A DNA stretch of 64,000 bases from Deinococcus arcticus. Lineage in GTDB: Bacteria; Deinococcota; Deinococci; Deinococcales; Deinococcaceae. The position numbers and the translations under genes were made by a program. Below the pieces are notes generated by a model. The model was not told where the DNA came from. It made no database searches and was given only the letters and a program-made list of their open reading frames with translations. Every line of letters starts with the position of its first letter. Position 1 is the first letter of the stretch. Below are positions 31,990 through 42,275 of the stretch, in pieces. Where the stretch lies: positions 1 to 64,000 of the forward strand of contig NZ_PYSV01000012.1 of assembly GCF_003028415.1 (NCBI RefSeq), in the 5' to 3' direction.

Positions 31990-32428
31990 GAGGCCGACCT
32001 CAACGCGCCGAAGTAAGCCTGGGTGGCTTCGGAGGCCTCACCCGGCAGCGCGTCCAGCGGCCACCAGCGCGCCTCGGCGGCGTCGTCCTGCGCCCGGGGG
32101 TCGCCGCCTGCGAACTCGGCCGTAAAGAGATGGGTGTCCCAGTCCACCACGTTGCCGTCCGGGTACGTGTGCCGGTGGGCAAAGACCCCCAGCGGGGTCA
32201 GGGGGCCGGCGCTCAGCCCGGTTTCCTCCCGCAACTCCCGCCGCGCGGCCGTTTCCGGGGCCTCGTTCCGCTGCGCGCCCCCGCCGGGTACGTCCCAGAG
32301 GCCGTTGTCTCCGCGCCGGATCAGCAGGACGTCGCGGCCTCGCAGGACGGCCACCCCGGCCCCTACGCGGCGCTGACGCCCAGCCAGAAGATTTTTTCCC
32401 ACACTCCACAACCCACGCTCCACACCCC

Positions 32429-32432
<4 letters not shown>
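31986..32432 (-). CDS. Nudix hydrolase
   Basis: A 148-residue Nudix protein. The Nudix box [24 protein letters not shown] fits Gx5Ex7REUxEExGU (key residues REL.EE). Such enzymes hydrolyse nucleoside diphosphates linked to other groups. The ATG overlaps the crtO stop (ATGA), and the same crtO-Nudix-cruF order is known in D. radiodurans. A link to carotenoid precursors such as isoprenyl diphosphates is possible but not shown. An earlier in-frame ATG inside crtO was not used. Confidence 0.85.
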
Positions 32433-33964
<1,532 letters not shown>

Positions 33965-34041
33965 GTGGCGTCAGTCTGGCACGAGCTGAGAAGCCAAGAA
34001 GGTCAGGGAGGGGACAGAGCGCCGGGACACTGCGTCTGGCC

Positions 34042-34911
34042 TCAAACCTGGTCAGAGGCGCTGCTCGGCGCTTCGGCTGCCGGCACAGTTCGTGGTTTCC
34101 GGGGAGGCTGATCGGGATTGAAATCCATCAGCAAGTGTAGTGCGGTGCCCCGCAGCTCATACAGGCAGCCCTGGGCCGCCAGCACAAGTCGCCGCTGCTG
34201 GTCGTATTCCGCCCAGGTGGCGCTTTCCAGCAGGGGAATCGGCCCAGCGCCGTGCCAGAGATACCGAACAGATCGCTTGAATGTGGACGAGCAGATCAGC
34301 TGCAGTTCAAGCGCCCGCTTCTGAAAAATGATCGGGTGGGCCTCGCCCATTCCGCGCCACCGCTCGGGCCACGCCTTCAAGCGCCAGCCGGTCCGGTTCA
34401 GTGTGGTCAGGAAAACGTCCACCTGTTCCCGGCCCTGAGTGCCCCGCACGGTAAAACCAACGGGCTCCTGCAGGGCTTCAGGCTCTAAGCCAGGGTGGTT
34501 GAGGTGCAGCGCGTGATTGGAGGTAAAGACGCCGCCGCCACTGGTTCCGTCTGACGCGTCCCACAGCCCCAGTGCCCGCACCTGCGGCGGGCGGCACAGC
34601 GCGGTCCAGGTCCACATCTCCCTTCCAGGGAACCTCTGGGCTGCCGCCTGCACCCGGCGTCTGGATTCGTTGTGGGCCATGTAGAGCAGATGTCGGCCAT
34701 CGGGAGAAAGGTCACTCAGCCATTCGTACAGGCGGCCATGAAACCAGGAGCCCGGTGTGATGTGGTCGGTGCGCGTGTCCCAGAGATACAGGCGTGTCCA
34801 GCGGCTGGGGCCCCGGCGGAAGAGAACAGCTGTGCTGGCGTCGCGGGCCATCAGGCCCCAGATTCGCGCGGGGGCCGGCGGCGTGCCTGTCGGTCCTTTT
34901 GGTCTGTTCAT
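34042..34911 (-). CDS. Uncharacterised protein with a WD40/PD40-like segment
   Basis: A 289-residue cytoplasmic protein of no recognised family. The segment WLSDLSPDGRHLLYMAHNES (about 65-84) looks like one blade of a TolB/PD40-type propeller, and tryptophans recur at blade-like spacing. No signal peptide is seen. The start codon is unusual: its first two bases are the end of a MITE-like repeat, so the original upstream region has been replaced. Expression may depend on a promoter inside the repeat or the gene may be silent. It lies upstream of crtO on the same strand, separated by 77 bp. Confidence 0.6.
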   Translation of the reverse strand: MNRPKGPTGTPPAPARIWGLMARDASTAVLFRRGPSRWTRLYLWDTRTDHITPGSWFHGRLYEWLSDLSPDGRHLLYMAHNESRRRVQAAAQRFPGREMWTWTALCRPPQVRALGLWDASDGTSGGGVFTSNHALHLNHPGLEPEALQEPVGFTVRGTQGREQVDVFLTTLNRTGWRLKAWPERWRGMGEAHPIIFQKRALELQLICSSTFKRSVRYLWHGAGPIPLLESATWAEYDQQRRLVLAAQGCLYELRGTALHLLMDFNPDQPPRKPRTVPAAEAPSSASDQV

Positions 34912-35067
34912 ACGGGTTCCGAAAAATTCCGTAACACGTTACGGAATTTTTTCGACCAGAGGGAGAAGGAAAAATACGGAGTTCCGGGAATTGGGCTGGA
35001 ACAGCGCCGAAGGCGGGGAACATCCGGCGCTGTCCCGGATGTTACGGAAATGGACGGCAGTCCGTAT
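34910..35067. repeat. MITE-like dispersed repeat, copy 1
   Basis: A 158-bp intergenic repeat. It shares with copy 2 the 5' part ACGG(G/A)TTCCGAAAAATTCC, the inner hairpin CGTAACACGTTACG, AATACGGAGTTCCGGGAATTGG, and the 3' end ACGGCAGTCCGTAT. The ends are short inverted repeats (ATACGG / CCGTAT), with TA at each tip. It resembles the small repetitive elements known in Deinococcus. Confidence 0.75.
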
Positions 35068-35099
35068 CACACGGTTCTCCGGCCCTCTTGGCAGGCTGG

Positions 35100-35738
35100 C
35101 TAGGGCAGGCTGACCGTGCGCCCGCTGTGAAAGGTCACCGAGACGCTGGGGACAGCGCCGCTGCTGTTGGTGAGGGTGCAGGAAGCAATTTGTTCGCGGT
35201 AGGCGTCCGGCAACCCTTCGAGCGGACAGGGGCCGTCTTGCACCCTCTGGTCCAGCTGTGCTGTCACGGCCTGCAGCTGCGCGGCGCGGGCCACAGCCAT
35301 CTCGCCCGTCTGCTGGGCCCGGGTGCGGGCCGCGAGCAGGTTGGGAATCAGCACCGCCGCCAGGATGCCCACCAGCACGAAGCCGATGAAGAAGTGCCCC
35401 AGAATCAGCACCAGTTTGACGGCCAGTTCCAGCGGCGGCTGGAAGTGGCGGGCCCGCTGCTCGGCGTACACGCGGCCAAAGTGGACCAGCATGGCAATAA
35501 AGCCAACGAAGGGCAAAGCCAGGGGCAGCAGCGTGCCTGTCGCGCCGCTCAGAATGGACGCCACCAGATACAGCCCCACCTGAATGCCAAACCATCCCAG
35601 GTGCCAACCCCAGCGGTTAATGAGGGTAAAGCCCGCGCCGGGCAGCAGGACATTCAGCAGGTAGCCCAGGGCGGCGCTGGGGGCTCTGGTCGCCGCAGGA
35701 GCGGGGGCTTGCCGGGTCGCATCTTCGGGCCAGGACAT
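35100..35738 (-). CDS. Membrane protein ending in a type IV pilin-like segment
   Basis: A 212-residue protein. Residues about 22-95 form an N-terminal part with several hydrophobic helices (LGYLLNVLLPGAGFTLI, GIQVGLYLVASIL). Then VLVGILAAVLIPNLLAARTRAQQ (about 118-140) closely copies the conserved N-terminal helix of type IV pilins and pseudopilins, followed by a short globular tail with two cysteines. The usual prepilin cleavage site directly before the helix is absent, so normal processing is doubtful. It may be a membrane-anchored pilin-helix protein linked to pili or secretion. TAGCGT lies 7 nt before the ATG. Confidence 0.65.
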   Translation of the reverse strand: MSWPEDATRQAPAPAATRAPSAALGYLLNVLLPGAGFTLINRWGWHLGWFGIQVGLYLVASILSGATGTLLPLALPFVGFIAMLVHFGRVYAEQRARHFQPPLELAVKLVLILGHFFIGFVLVGILAAVLIPNLLAARTRAQQTGEMAVARAAQLQAVTAQLDQRVQDGPCPLEGLPDAYREQIASCTLTNSSGAVPSVSVTFHSGRTVSLP

Positions 35739-35813
35739 TGCACCTACGCTAGCGGGGCCTGAAAAGAGGCGAGATCGCATCTGCGCCGCCCCCACTGGGG
35801 GCATGATGGGTCT

Positions 35814-36263
35814 ATGCCCCTCTTCACTATCCGCCGCCTGGGCCCTGGCGATGAAGCCGCCCTGGCTGGGCTGTCCGCCGACGAGACGGATTTCACCGGC
35901 GAGGACCCCACCCCGCCCCTGCCCCCAGACGCCGCCCGCGCCTACCTCTCTGACCCCCTGCTGTGGCACTGGCATGCCGAGGACGACCACGGCCAGCCCG
36001 TGGGCTTTCTGATGGCCTATGTTCACCGCCGCCGGCACGGTGAGGCGCTGGACGTGATGTTTGAAGAAATTGGTGTGCGCGAAAGCTGGCGCCGCTTCGG
36101 CGTGGGCCGCGCCCTGGTGGCCGCCCTGCACGAGCAGATGCGCGCAGGGGGCATCCGGGGTGTCTGGGTGGCGGCCGACAACGAGGACGCCCAGGCGTTT
36201 TACCTGGCCTGCGGCTACGAGGTGGACGAGTTGCAGGGCGTCATTCTGAGCCGCTGTGTGTAG
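35814..36263 (+). CDS. GNAT-family N-acetyltransferase
   Basis: A 149-residue acetyltransferase of the GNAT fold. The acetyl-CoA-binding motif A reads VRESWRRFGVGRALVAALHEQM (key part RFGVGRAL), and motif B ends in FYLACGYEVDELQGVILSR, as is typical. The substrate cannot be told. It diverges from the pilin-like gene and precedes rpoZ. A CATGAT box 6 nt before the ATG may serve as a weak leaderless promoter. Confidence 0.85.
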   Translation: MPLFTIRRLGPGDEAALAGLSADETDFTGEDPTPPLPPDAARAYLSDPLLWHWHAEDDHGQPVGFLMAYVHRRRHGEALDVMFEEIGVRESWRRFGVGRALVAALHEQMRAGGIRGVWVAADNEDAQAFYLACGYEVDELQGVILSRCV

Positions 36264-36345
36264 GCACGCGCCCCCGGCATACGCTAGAGTGTGGGGCTGA
36301 ACCGGCGGGCGCCGCAGGGCGCAGCGGCCGGATGGAGGTGGGCTT

Positions 36346-36645
36346 ATGGCAGAACGGGATATTGACAAGCTGTTGTCGCTGACGGACAGCAAATACCGCC
36401 TTTCGGTGGTGACGGCCAAGCGCGCCCTGCAACTGCGTTCGGGGGCGCCCAGCGTGCTGCCCGTGGAGCAGCGCGTGCGCACCCGCAACCTGGTAACCCA
36501 GGCCATGCGCGAACTGGCCACCGGCAAGCTGACGGTGGGCACCAACATGATGGACGAGGGCCGCTTTCAGCAGGACTACGTGCGCCAGCGCCAGGCCCAG
36601 TTACAGGCCCAGCTGAACGCCGAACGCGAACGCGAACGGGACTAA
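36346..36645 (+). CDS. rpoZ: RNA polymerase omega subunit
   Basis: A 99-residue omega subunit, which helps assemble the RNA polymerase core. The conserved part DIDKLLSLTDSKYRLSVVTAKRALQL lies at residues 5-30 (key part SKYRLSVVTAKRA), with a charged C-terminal tail rich in Gln, Arg and Glu. Length agrees with the Deinococcus-Thermus group. GGAGG lies 8 nt before the ATG. A TACGCT box about 60 nt upstream may be its -10. Confidence 0.92.
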   Translation: MAERDIDKLLSLTDSKYRLSVVTAKRALQLRSGAPSVLPVEQRVRTRNLVTQAMRELATGKLTVGTNMMDEGRFQQDYVRQRQAQLQAQLNAERERERD

Positions 36646-36800
36646 GAGAGCCATGGGCCGTGGGCCATGAGCCATGGGGGAAACCCCGGGGCTCATGGCC
36701 TTGCTGCTGTGCTTACTTCCCCTGGCCCACCGGCCTGCACTGCCACCGTGCCTGCCTCATGGCCCATGACCCAGAGCCCCAGACCTCTATTGTGTTCCCC

Positions 36801-38066
36801 ATGCTAAGTGCCTTTGCCGTCCTGCTGTGCGTCACGGCGCTGCTGGCTTACCTCAATGAGCGTTTCGTGCGCCTGCCCACCACGGTGGGGGTCACGCTGG
36901 CCGGAGCGCTGGCCAGTATCGTCCTGATTGCCCTGGACAGTCTGGGTCTGCCCGGCCTTCGTGGCTGGGCGGCCAACCTGCTCGAAACACTGGATTTCAC
37001 CACCTTTGTCCTGAACGGCATCCTCAGCGTGCTGCTGTTTGCCGGGGCGCTGAGCCTGGACACGCGGCAGATGCTGCGCCAGCGCGGCAGCATCCTGACC
37101 CTGGCGTTTCTGAGCACCCTCATCAGCACGGCCCTGATTGGGTTCGGGGCGTACGGGGTGTTCCAGCTGGTGGGTCTGGAGGTGCCGCTGATGTGGGCGC
37201 TGCTGTTCGGGGCCCTCATCAGCCCCACCGACCCCGTGGCTGTGCTGGACCTGCTCAAGCGAGCGAAGGTACCTGCCAAGATCGAAACCTTGATTGCGGG
37301 CGAGAGCCTCTTTAACGACGGGGTGGGCGTGGTGGTGTTTCTGGCCCTGGCCAGTGCTGCCGGGCTGGGCGGGCACGGCCACGGCGAGGCCAGTGCGGCG
37401 GGCGTGCTGGGCCTGTTTGCGCAGGAGGCGCTGGGTGGGCTGCTGTTCGGGGCGCTGCTGGGGGGCCTGGGGTACCTGCTGGTGCGGTCTATCGAGCAGC
37501 ACGCCGTCGAGGTGCTGATTACCCTGGCGCTGGTGGTGGGGGGCTATGTGGCGGCCTCAGCGCTGGGCGTCAGCGGGCCGCTGGCGATGGTGGTGGCGGG
37601 CCTGATGCTCTCTCTGTGGCGCGATCAGATCTTTGGAGAACACACGCGCGAGCACGTTCTGGGCTTCTGGGAAACGATGGATCAGGTGCTGAACATCCTG
37701 CTGTTCGCCTTCATTGGCCTGGACGTGTTGCTCACCGATGTCAGCGGGCCACTGCTGCTGGCCAGTGCCCTGCTGATCGCGCTGTCGCTGGGGGCACGGT
37801 GGATCAGTGTGGCGCTGCCCTTTGCGCTGGTGCGCGCACGCGAGGGCTACGGCGCCTACACGGTGCGGCTGCTGACCTGGGGTGGGCTGCGCGGCGGCAT
37901 CGCCATCAGTCTGGCCCTCAGCCTGCCCGAAAGCCCGTACCGCGCGCCGGTGGTCACGGCTACCTACGCCGTGGTGCTGTTTTCCATTGCGGTGCAGGGC
38001 CTGACGGTCATGCCTGTGGTGAAAAAGGCGACGGCCGCGCTGGAAGAGAAGCCGACCCAGAGCTGA
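36801..38066 (+). CDS. Na+/H+ antiporter, CPA1 family (NhaP type)
   Basis: A 421-residue inner-membrane antiporter with about 12 helices. The ion-binding region shows LISPTDPVAVLDLLKRAKVP followed by ESLFNDGVGVVVF, where the D of TDP and the ND of FNDG are the key residues of CPA1 exchangers. It moves Na+ or K+ out against H+. I chose this ATG because a TATTGT box ends 7 nt before it and the protein then begins just ahead of helix 1. An ATG 14 codons upstream (36759) is the alternative and has no ribosome site. Confidence 0.87.
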   Translation: MLSAFAVLLCVTALLAYLNERFVRLPTTVGVTLAGALASIVLIALDSLGLPGLRGWAANLLETLDFTTFVLNGILSVLLFAGALSLDTRQMLRQRGSILTLAFLSTLISTALIGFGAYGVFQLVGLEVPLMWALLFGALISPTDPVAVLDLLKRAKVPAKIETLIAGESLFNDGVGVVVFLALASAAGLGGHGHGEASAAGVLGLFAQEALGGLLFGALLGGLGYLLVRSIEQHAVEVLITLALVVGGYVAASALGVSGPLAMVVAGLMLSLWRDQIFGEHTREHVLGFWETMDQVLNILLFAFIGLDVLLTDVSGPLLLASALLIALSLGARWISVALPFALVRAREGYGAYTVRLLTWGGLRGGIAISLALSLPESPYRAPVVTATYAVVLFSIAVQGLTVMPVVKKATAALEEKPTQS

Positions 38067-38076
38067 AAGAGGGGTT

Positions 38077-38255
38077 ATACGGATTCCGAAAAATTCCCTA
38101 ACACGTTACGGAATTTTTCCGACCAGAGGGACTCGAAGAGCTGCGGAGCAGAGAAGGAAAAATACGGAGTTCCGGGAATTGGACCTGAAAGGCTCCGTAG
38201 GAGCGGAACATCCGGCTCTTTCCCAGATGGTACGGAAATGGACGGCAGTCCGTAT
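38077..38255. repeat. MITE-like dispersed repeat, copy 2
   Basis: A 179-bp copy in the same orientation as copy 1. It has the same termini and the same ACACGTTACGGAATTT, AATACGGAGTTCCGGGAATTGG and ACGGCAGTCCGTAT blocks, plus about 20 extra bases (ACTCGAAGAGCTGCGGAGCA) that copy 1 lacks. It begins 10 bp after the antiporter stop. The extra block and the loss in copy 1 show that the two are independent family members. Confidence 0.75.
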
Positions 38256-38312
38256 TAAGGGGTCAGGCGGCGGTATGGGTCACCCCGTGCCGCTGCCTGA
38301 CGTGTGTGCCCG

Positions 38313-38642
38313 CTACAGCGTGCCGTCTTCTGCTTCTGCCGGGCCGCTTTCCGGCAGGCTGTCGGCGCCGGGCTCAATCACGGTCAGCGAGCGCAGGGTG
38401 GCGCCCTGATGCCAGCCGTACTGGGGCTCTTTCAGGCCCAGGGCCGCCGCAATCGCCTCGGCCGCGCCGCGCTCGGGTTCGCCGTCCAGGCAGAACAGCA
38501 GGAACTTGCGCCCGCCCGGGGCAATGCGGATAAACAGGTCCTCGCCAATTTCCAGTTGCTGGGTGCGGCCCAGCCGCTCCGCGCGGCCCTGGGCGTAGCG
38601 AATCGCCTCGCGGATGGGCACGGTGACGGTGGGGTGGCTCAT
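38313..38642 (-). CDS. Small uncharacterised protein, operon with TetR regulator
   Basis: A 109-residue cytoplasmic protein of no recognised family. It opens [20 protein letters not shown], has a beta-rich core ([24 protein letters not shown]) and an acidic end. Its ATG overlaps the TetR-gene stop (ATGA), so it is made with the regulator. A role in the TetR-controlled process is likely but unknown. Confidence 0.65.
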   Translation of the reverse strand: MSHPTVTVPIREAIRYAQGRAERLGRTQQLEIGEDLFIRIAPGGRKFLLFCLDGEPERGAAEAIAAALGLKEPQYGWHQGATLRSLTVIEPGADSLPESGPAEAEDGTL

Positions 38643-39238
38643 GGGGTGGCCGCCGGGGCCGCCCGCAGGCCCGAAAGCAGCATCTCGGCAAACTGCTCGG
38701 CCACGTCTCTGGGGCCCAGTGCGCCGCCGGGGCGGTACCACGTATACGCCCAGTTCACCGCCGAGAGCACCAGATACGCCGTCATCTTGATATCCAGCCC
38801 CGGCCGGAACACGCCCTCACGCACGCCCTGTTCAATCAGCTCGCGGTAAAAGGCGTCAATGGTGTCGCGCCAGCCGGTCACGCGGGCATACGCCTCGGGG
38901 GACAGGTGTTTCCATTCATGGAAGAACACGGTGGCGCTGTCCATGTTGTCGGCCACCACGCGAATGTGGCGGAACATAGCCTCTTTCAGCTTGGCGTCGG
39001 CGGGCAGGGGCTCGCCGCGCAGGGTAAACAGCGCCTCGTCAAACTGCCGCGACGCCTGATTCACGATGTCAATCAGCAACTCTTCCTTGCTGGAAATATG
39101 GGCGTACAGGCTGCCGCCCTGCATGCCCAGTTCACCGGCCAGGTCGCGCATGCTGGTGGCGTGGTAGCCGCGCTCGGAAAACAGGCGGCTGGCCGAGTCG
39201 AGAATCTGCTCGCGGCGGGGTTTGGCAGGTTCAGTCAT
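38639..39238 (-). CDS. TetR-family regulator, PaaR/FadR-like
   Basis: A 199-residue TetR repressor. The DNA-binding part is [27 protein letters not shown] and [15 protein letters not shown] (residues about 8-55), with the usual YxHxxSKEEL signature. The C-terminal domain shows the TetR_C_33-like pattern ([17 protein letters not shown]) common in regulators of acyl-CoA or phenylacetyl-CoA metabolism. A perfect palindrome lies in its own promoter region, so it probably represses itself. No fatty-acid or phenylacetate operon is adjacent, so its main targets lie elsewhere. Confidence 0.85.
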   Translation of the reverse strand: MTEPAKPRREQILDSASRLFSERGYHATSMRDLAGELGMQGGSLYAHISSKEELLIDIVNQASRQFDEALFTLRGEPLPADAKLKEAMFRHIRVVADNMDSATVFFHEWKHLSPEAYARVTGWRDTIDAFYRELIEQGVREGVFRPGLDIKMTAYLVLSAVNWAYTWYRPGGALGPRDVAEQFAEMLLSGLRAAPAATP

Positions 39239-39293
39239 GGTGGGGGCGTGCAGGCGCCGGGGCGCGCGCTTGCCTGTCAGCGTAGCACGCCGC

Positions 39294-39311
39294 CCCAAAC
39301 GGGCGTTTGGG
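39294..39311. promoter_or_regulatory. 18-bp palindromic operator upstream of the TetR gene
   Basis: CCCAAACGGGCGTTTGGG has two perfect 8-nt arms around GG. It fits CNAACGNNCGTTNG, which I recall as the consensus for the Thermus TetR protein PaaR. It lies about 10-27 bp upstream of a minus-strand TACGCT (39279-39284), the -35 region of a tetR promoter, which suggests autorepression. Confidence 0.6.
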
Positions 39312-39404
39312 CGGGCGCCGGCGCTGCCAGGTGCGGCCCCGGGGCCGCGCCCGGGTTTGCCATGGGCGGACGGCCGGGGGGGCAGGGGTGGTACAACGGA
39401 CCCC

Positions 39405-40472
39405 ATGACCACCCAGACTCCGGTTGCCGGGGTGCGTGCGGCGGTGCGGCGCGTGCCGGCCTATCCGTTTACCCCCACCAACGAGCCCATCAAGCTCGAC
39501 CAGAACGAGAACCCTTACGATTTTCCCGCAGAACTGAAAACAGAGGCCCTGTCGCGTATGGCTGCCCGCGAATGGAACCGGTACCCCGATCTGCACGCCG
39601 ACGAACTGCGCCGCCGCATCGGGGCCTTTGAAGGCTGGCCCGAAGCGGGCGTGGTGGTCACGCCCGGCAGCAACGTCCTGATCAAGTTGCTGACCGAGCT
39701 GGCGGGCATTGGGCAGACCGTGCTGACCGTCAGCCCCACCTTCAGTGTGTATACCCTGGAAGCGCAACTGCTGGGCGCGCGCCTGGTAGAGGTGCCCCTG
39801 AATGCCGACTTCAGCCTGCCTGTGGAGGCCCTGAAGGCCGAGCTGGGGCGCCACGAGCCGGGCGTGCTGTACATCACCCAGCCGCACGCGCCGACCGGCG
39901 TGGTGGACAGCCTGGCCGCCGTGCGCGACCTCACCGAGGCGGCCGGCGACTGGGTGGTGGTGCTGGACGAGGCCTATCACCAGTACAGCGGCACCGACTA
40001 CCGCGACCTCGTGCGCGCGGGCGAGGGCCGCCTGAGCCTGCGCACCTTCAGCAAGGCGTGGGGGCTGGCGGGCCTGCGCCTGGGCTACGCCCTGACCAGC
40101 CCTGAACTGGCCACCCAGCTGCAGAAACTGGTGCCCGCCTTCAACGTGAACACCCTGACCCAGGCGGCCCTGGAAGTGGCCCTGGAGCAGCCCGGGTACG
40201 TGCAGGCCCGGGTGCAGGAAGGCGTGCAGGAGCGCGGGCGGGTGCTGGCGGCCCTGGCAGATCACCCCACCTGCCGCGCGCTGCCCAGCCAGGCCAACTT
40301 CTTTCTGCTGCGCACGCCGGACGCGGCGGCGGCCTACGCCCACCTGCGCGCACGCGGTATTGTCACGCGGCGCCAGGACAGCTTTCCGGGGCTCGCCGGT
40401 TGCCTGCGAATCGGCATTGGCACCCCCGCCGAGAACGACGCCCTGATCGCGGCGGTGACCGAGCTGCGGTGA
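39405..40472 (+). CDS. hisC: Histidinol-phosphate aminotransferase
   Basis: A 355-residue PLP enzyme of fold type I that converts imidazole-acetol phosphate to histidinol phosphate with glutamate. [12 protein letters not shown] (about 30) is the HisC opening motif. The PLP lysine is in [19 protein letters not shown] (about 223), and the phosphate loop is [15 protein letters not shown] box ends 7 nt before the ATG. Some HisC-like proteins act on aromatic amino acids, so substrate is not fully certain. Overlaps the next gene by GTGA. Confidence 0.87.
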   Translation: MTTQTPVAGVRAAVRRVPAYPFTPTNEPIKLDQNENPYDFPAELKTEALSRMAAREWNRYPDLHADELRRRIGAFEGWPEAGVVVTPGSNVLIKLLTELAGIGQTVLTVSPTFSVYTLEAQLLGARLVEVPLNADFSLPVEALKAELGRHEPGVLYITQPHAPTGVVDSLAAVRDLTEAAGDWVVVLDEAYHQYSGTDYRDLVRAGEGRLSLRTFSKAWGLAGLRLGYALTSPELATQLQKLVPAFNVNTLTQAALEVALEQPGYVQARVQEGVQERGRVLAALADHPTCRALPSQANFFLLRTPDAAAAYAHLRARGIVTRRQDSFPGLAGCLRIGIGTPAENDALIAAVTELR

Positions 40473-40813
40473 AGGGCGCCGGCCCCCACCTGAGCCCCGA
40501 GGCTCGGGCCCGCTTCACCCCGCCGCCCGGAGGGGCCCCGCGCAGCGTGCTGGTGACCGCCTGCACCGCCTGCGGGGCCTGCTGCGCCGCGCCCGACATT
40601 CACGCCCTGAGCAAACCCCTGGGCGTGCCCTGCGTTCACCTGGGCCCGGATGCCGGGCAGGGGTGTCTGTGCGCCATTTATACCGCCCGCCCCAGCGTGT
40701 GCCGGAGCTACCAGCCCGACTGGGTGTGCGGCGAGGTGGCGCCCCTGCCCACCCTGGAGGCCCGCGTGGCCCGCTTCCTGGCGATCTATGGACTGGAAGG
40801 TGATGAAGGTTGA
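40469..40813 (+). CDS. YkgJ-type cysteine-cluster protein
   Basis: A 114-residue protein with seven or more cysteines. The cluster CTACGACC near residue 32 is the Cx2Cx2CC mark of the YkgJ family, proposed to bind zinc or an iron-sulphur centre. Further cysteines occur in PCVHLG, GCLCAIY, VCRSY and VCG. Translation starts at GTG overlapping the hisC stop, so it is co-translated. Function is unknown. Confidence 0.75.
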   Translation: MKGAGPHLSPEARARFTPPPGGAPRSVLVTACTACGACCAAPDIHALSKPLGVPCVHLGPDAGQGCLCAIYTARPSVCRSYQPDWVCGEVAPLPTLEARVARFLAIYGLEGDEG

Positions 40814-40951
40814 TGGTTGAAAGTTGATGGAGGAGCGGCGGGAAAGGCAAGGGCGTGGAAAGGCCGGGTGGCTGGGGGTGACTGGCCCCGCCACGGCTTC
40901 TTCCCGCTCACCGCGCCCCGCCGCCTGCGCCCAGATGAGACAATGCCCTCC

Positions 40952-41763
<812 letters not shown>

Positions 41764-41767
<4 letters not shown>

Positions 41768-41792
41768 CAGTTTCCGGCTTCACCGTTAAAGT
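41764..41792 (+). promoter_or_regulatory. Near-consensus sigma-70 promoter for tRNA-Leu
   Basis: TTGACA and TAAAGT are separated by 17 bp, and the tRNA begins 50 bp after the -10. It is the best vegetative promoter in the window. The -35 overlaps the stop codon of the preceding gene. Confidence 0.85.
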
Positions 41793-41841
41793 AAGCGAGC
41801 CCTGAAACGCGCCCCAGCGCGGGCGCCCCCACCAAACAGCG

Positions 41842-41927
<86 letters not shown>

Positions 41928-41933
41928 GAAGGA

Positions 41934-41959
41934 CCCCCAGTGAATGCTGGGGGTTTTTT
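41934..41959 (+). terminator. Rho-independent terminator of tRNA-Leu
   Basis: CCCCCAG and CTGGGGG form a 7-bp stem around TGAATG, followed by six Ts. It starts 7 nt after the tRNA. Confidence 0.95.
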
Positions 41960-42228
41960 CGTTGGCCCAGCCGTACTTGGCTCAGACGAACTTGGCCCAG
42001 ACGGATGCCGGCCCTGCCCGGTGTGCCAGTGGTTCGGGCCGAGTGAACAGGCGCGGCGCCGCAGTGCAGGCAGGCGGGAGGCGCCCGCCCGGGAATGGTG
42101 ACAAGACCTGGGTACAGTGCCAAGGTCCAAGGTGGTGGCGGAACGCATGGCCGTCCGTTCCAGGGCCCCGCAAGCGGGAGGAGCAGCGCCCCGCGCAGTG
42201 CGCCCCGGACCCCACCGGCCCAGCACAA
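41960..42228. other. Gene-free stretch after tRNA-Leu
   Basis: No gene is supported here. It opens with three 15-bp direct repeats (see separate entry). The rest is very GC-rich with no open frame that looks coding and no other structure seen, up to the terminator of the gene on the opposite strand. Confidence 0.5.
41962..42006. repeat. Three 15-bp direct repeats
   Basis: TTGGCCCAGCCGTAC, TTGGCTCAGACGAAC and TTGGCCCAGACGGAT follow one another without gaps. They lie 3 nt after the T tract of the tRNA terminator. No function is evident. Confidence 0.6.
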
Positions 42229-42229
42229 A

Positions 42230-42253
42230 CCCCCTGGTGCAGAGACCAGGGGG
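42230..42253 (-). terminator. Terminator of the RGG-tail gene
   Basis: CCCCCTGGT and ACCAGGGGG form a perfect 9-bp stem around a 6-nt loop, 23 bp past the stop. The T tract on the minus strand is weak (TTTG). Confidence 0.6.
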
Positions 42254-42275
42254 CGTTTGGGGGTTCAGAGCGGCG

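Noticed and set aside
35100..36548. A 482-residue minus-strand protein including the pilin-like part
   Set aside because: The upstream 270 codons run antisense through the GNAT gene; the leaderless start at 35738 explains the real protein.
36660..36800. Longer N-terminus of the Na+/H+ antiporter
   Set aside because: The added residues (MGHEPWGKPRGSWPCC and on) are not antiporter-like, and a -10 box lies 7 nt before the ATG at 36801.
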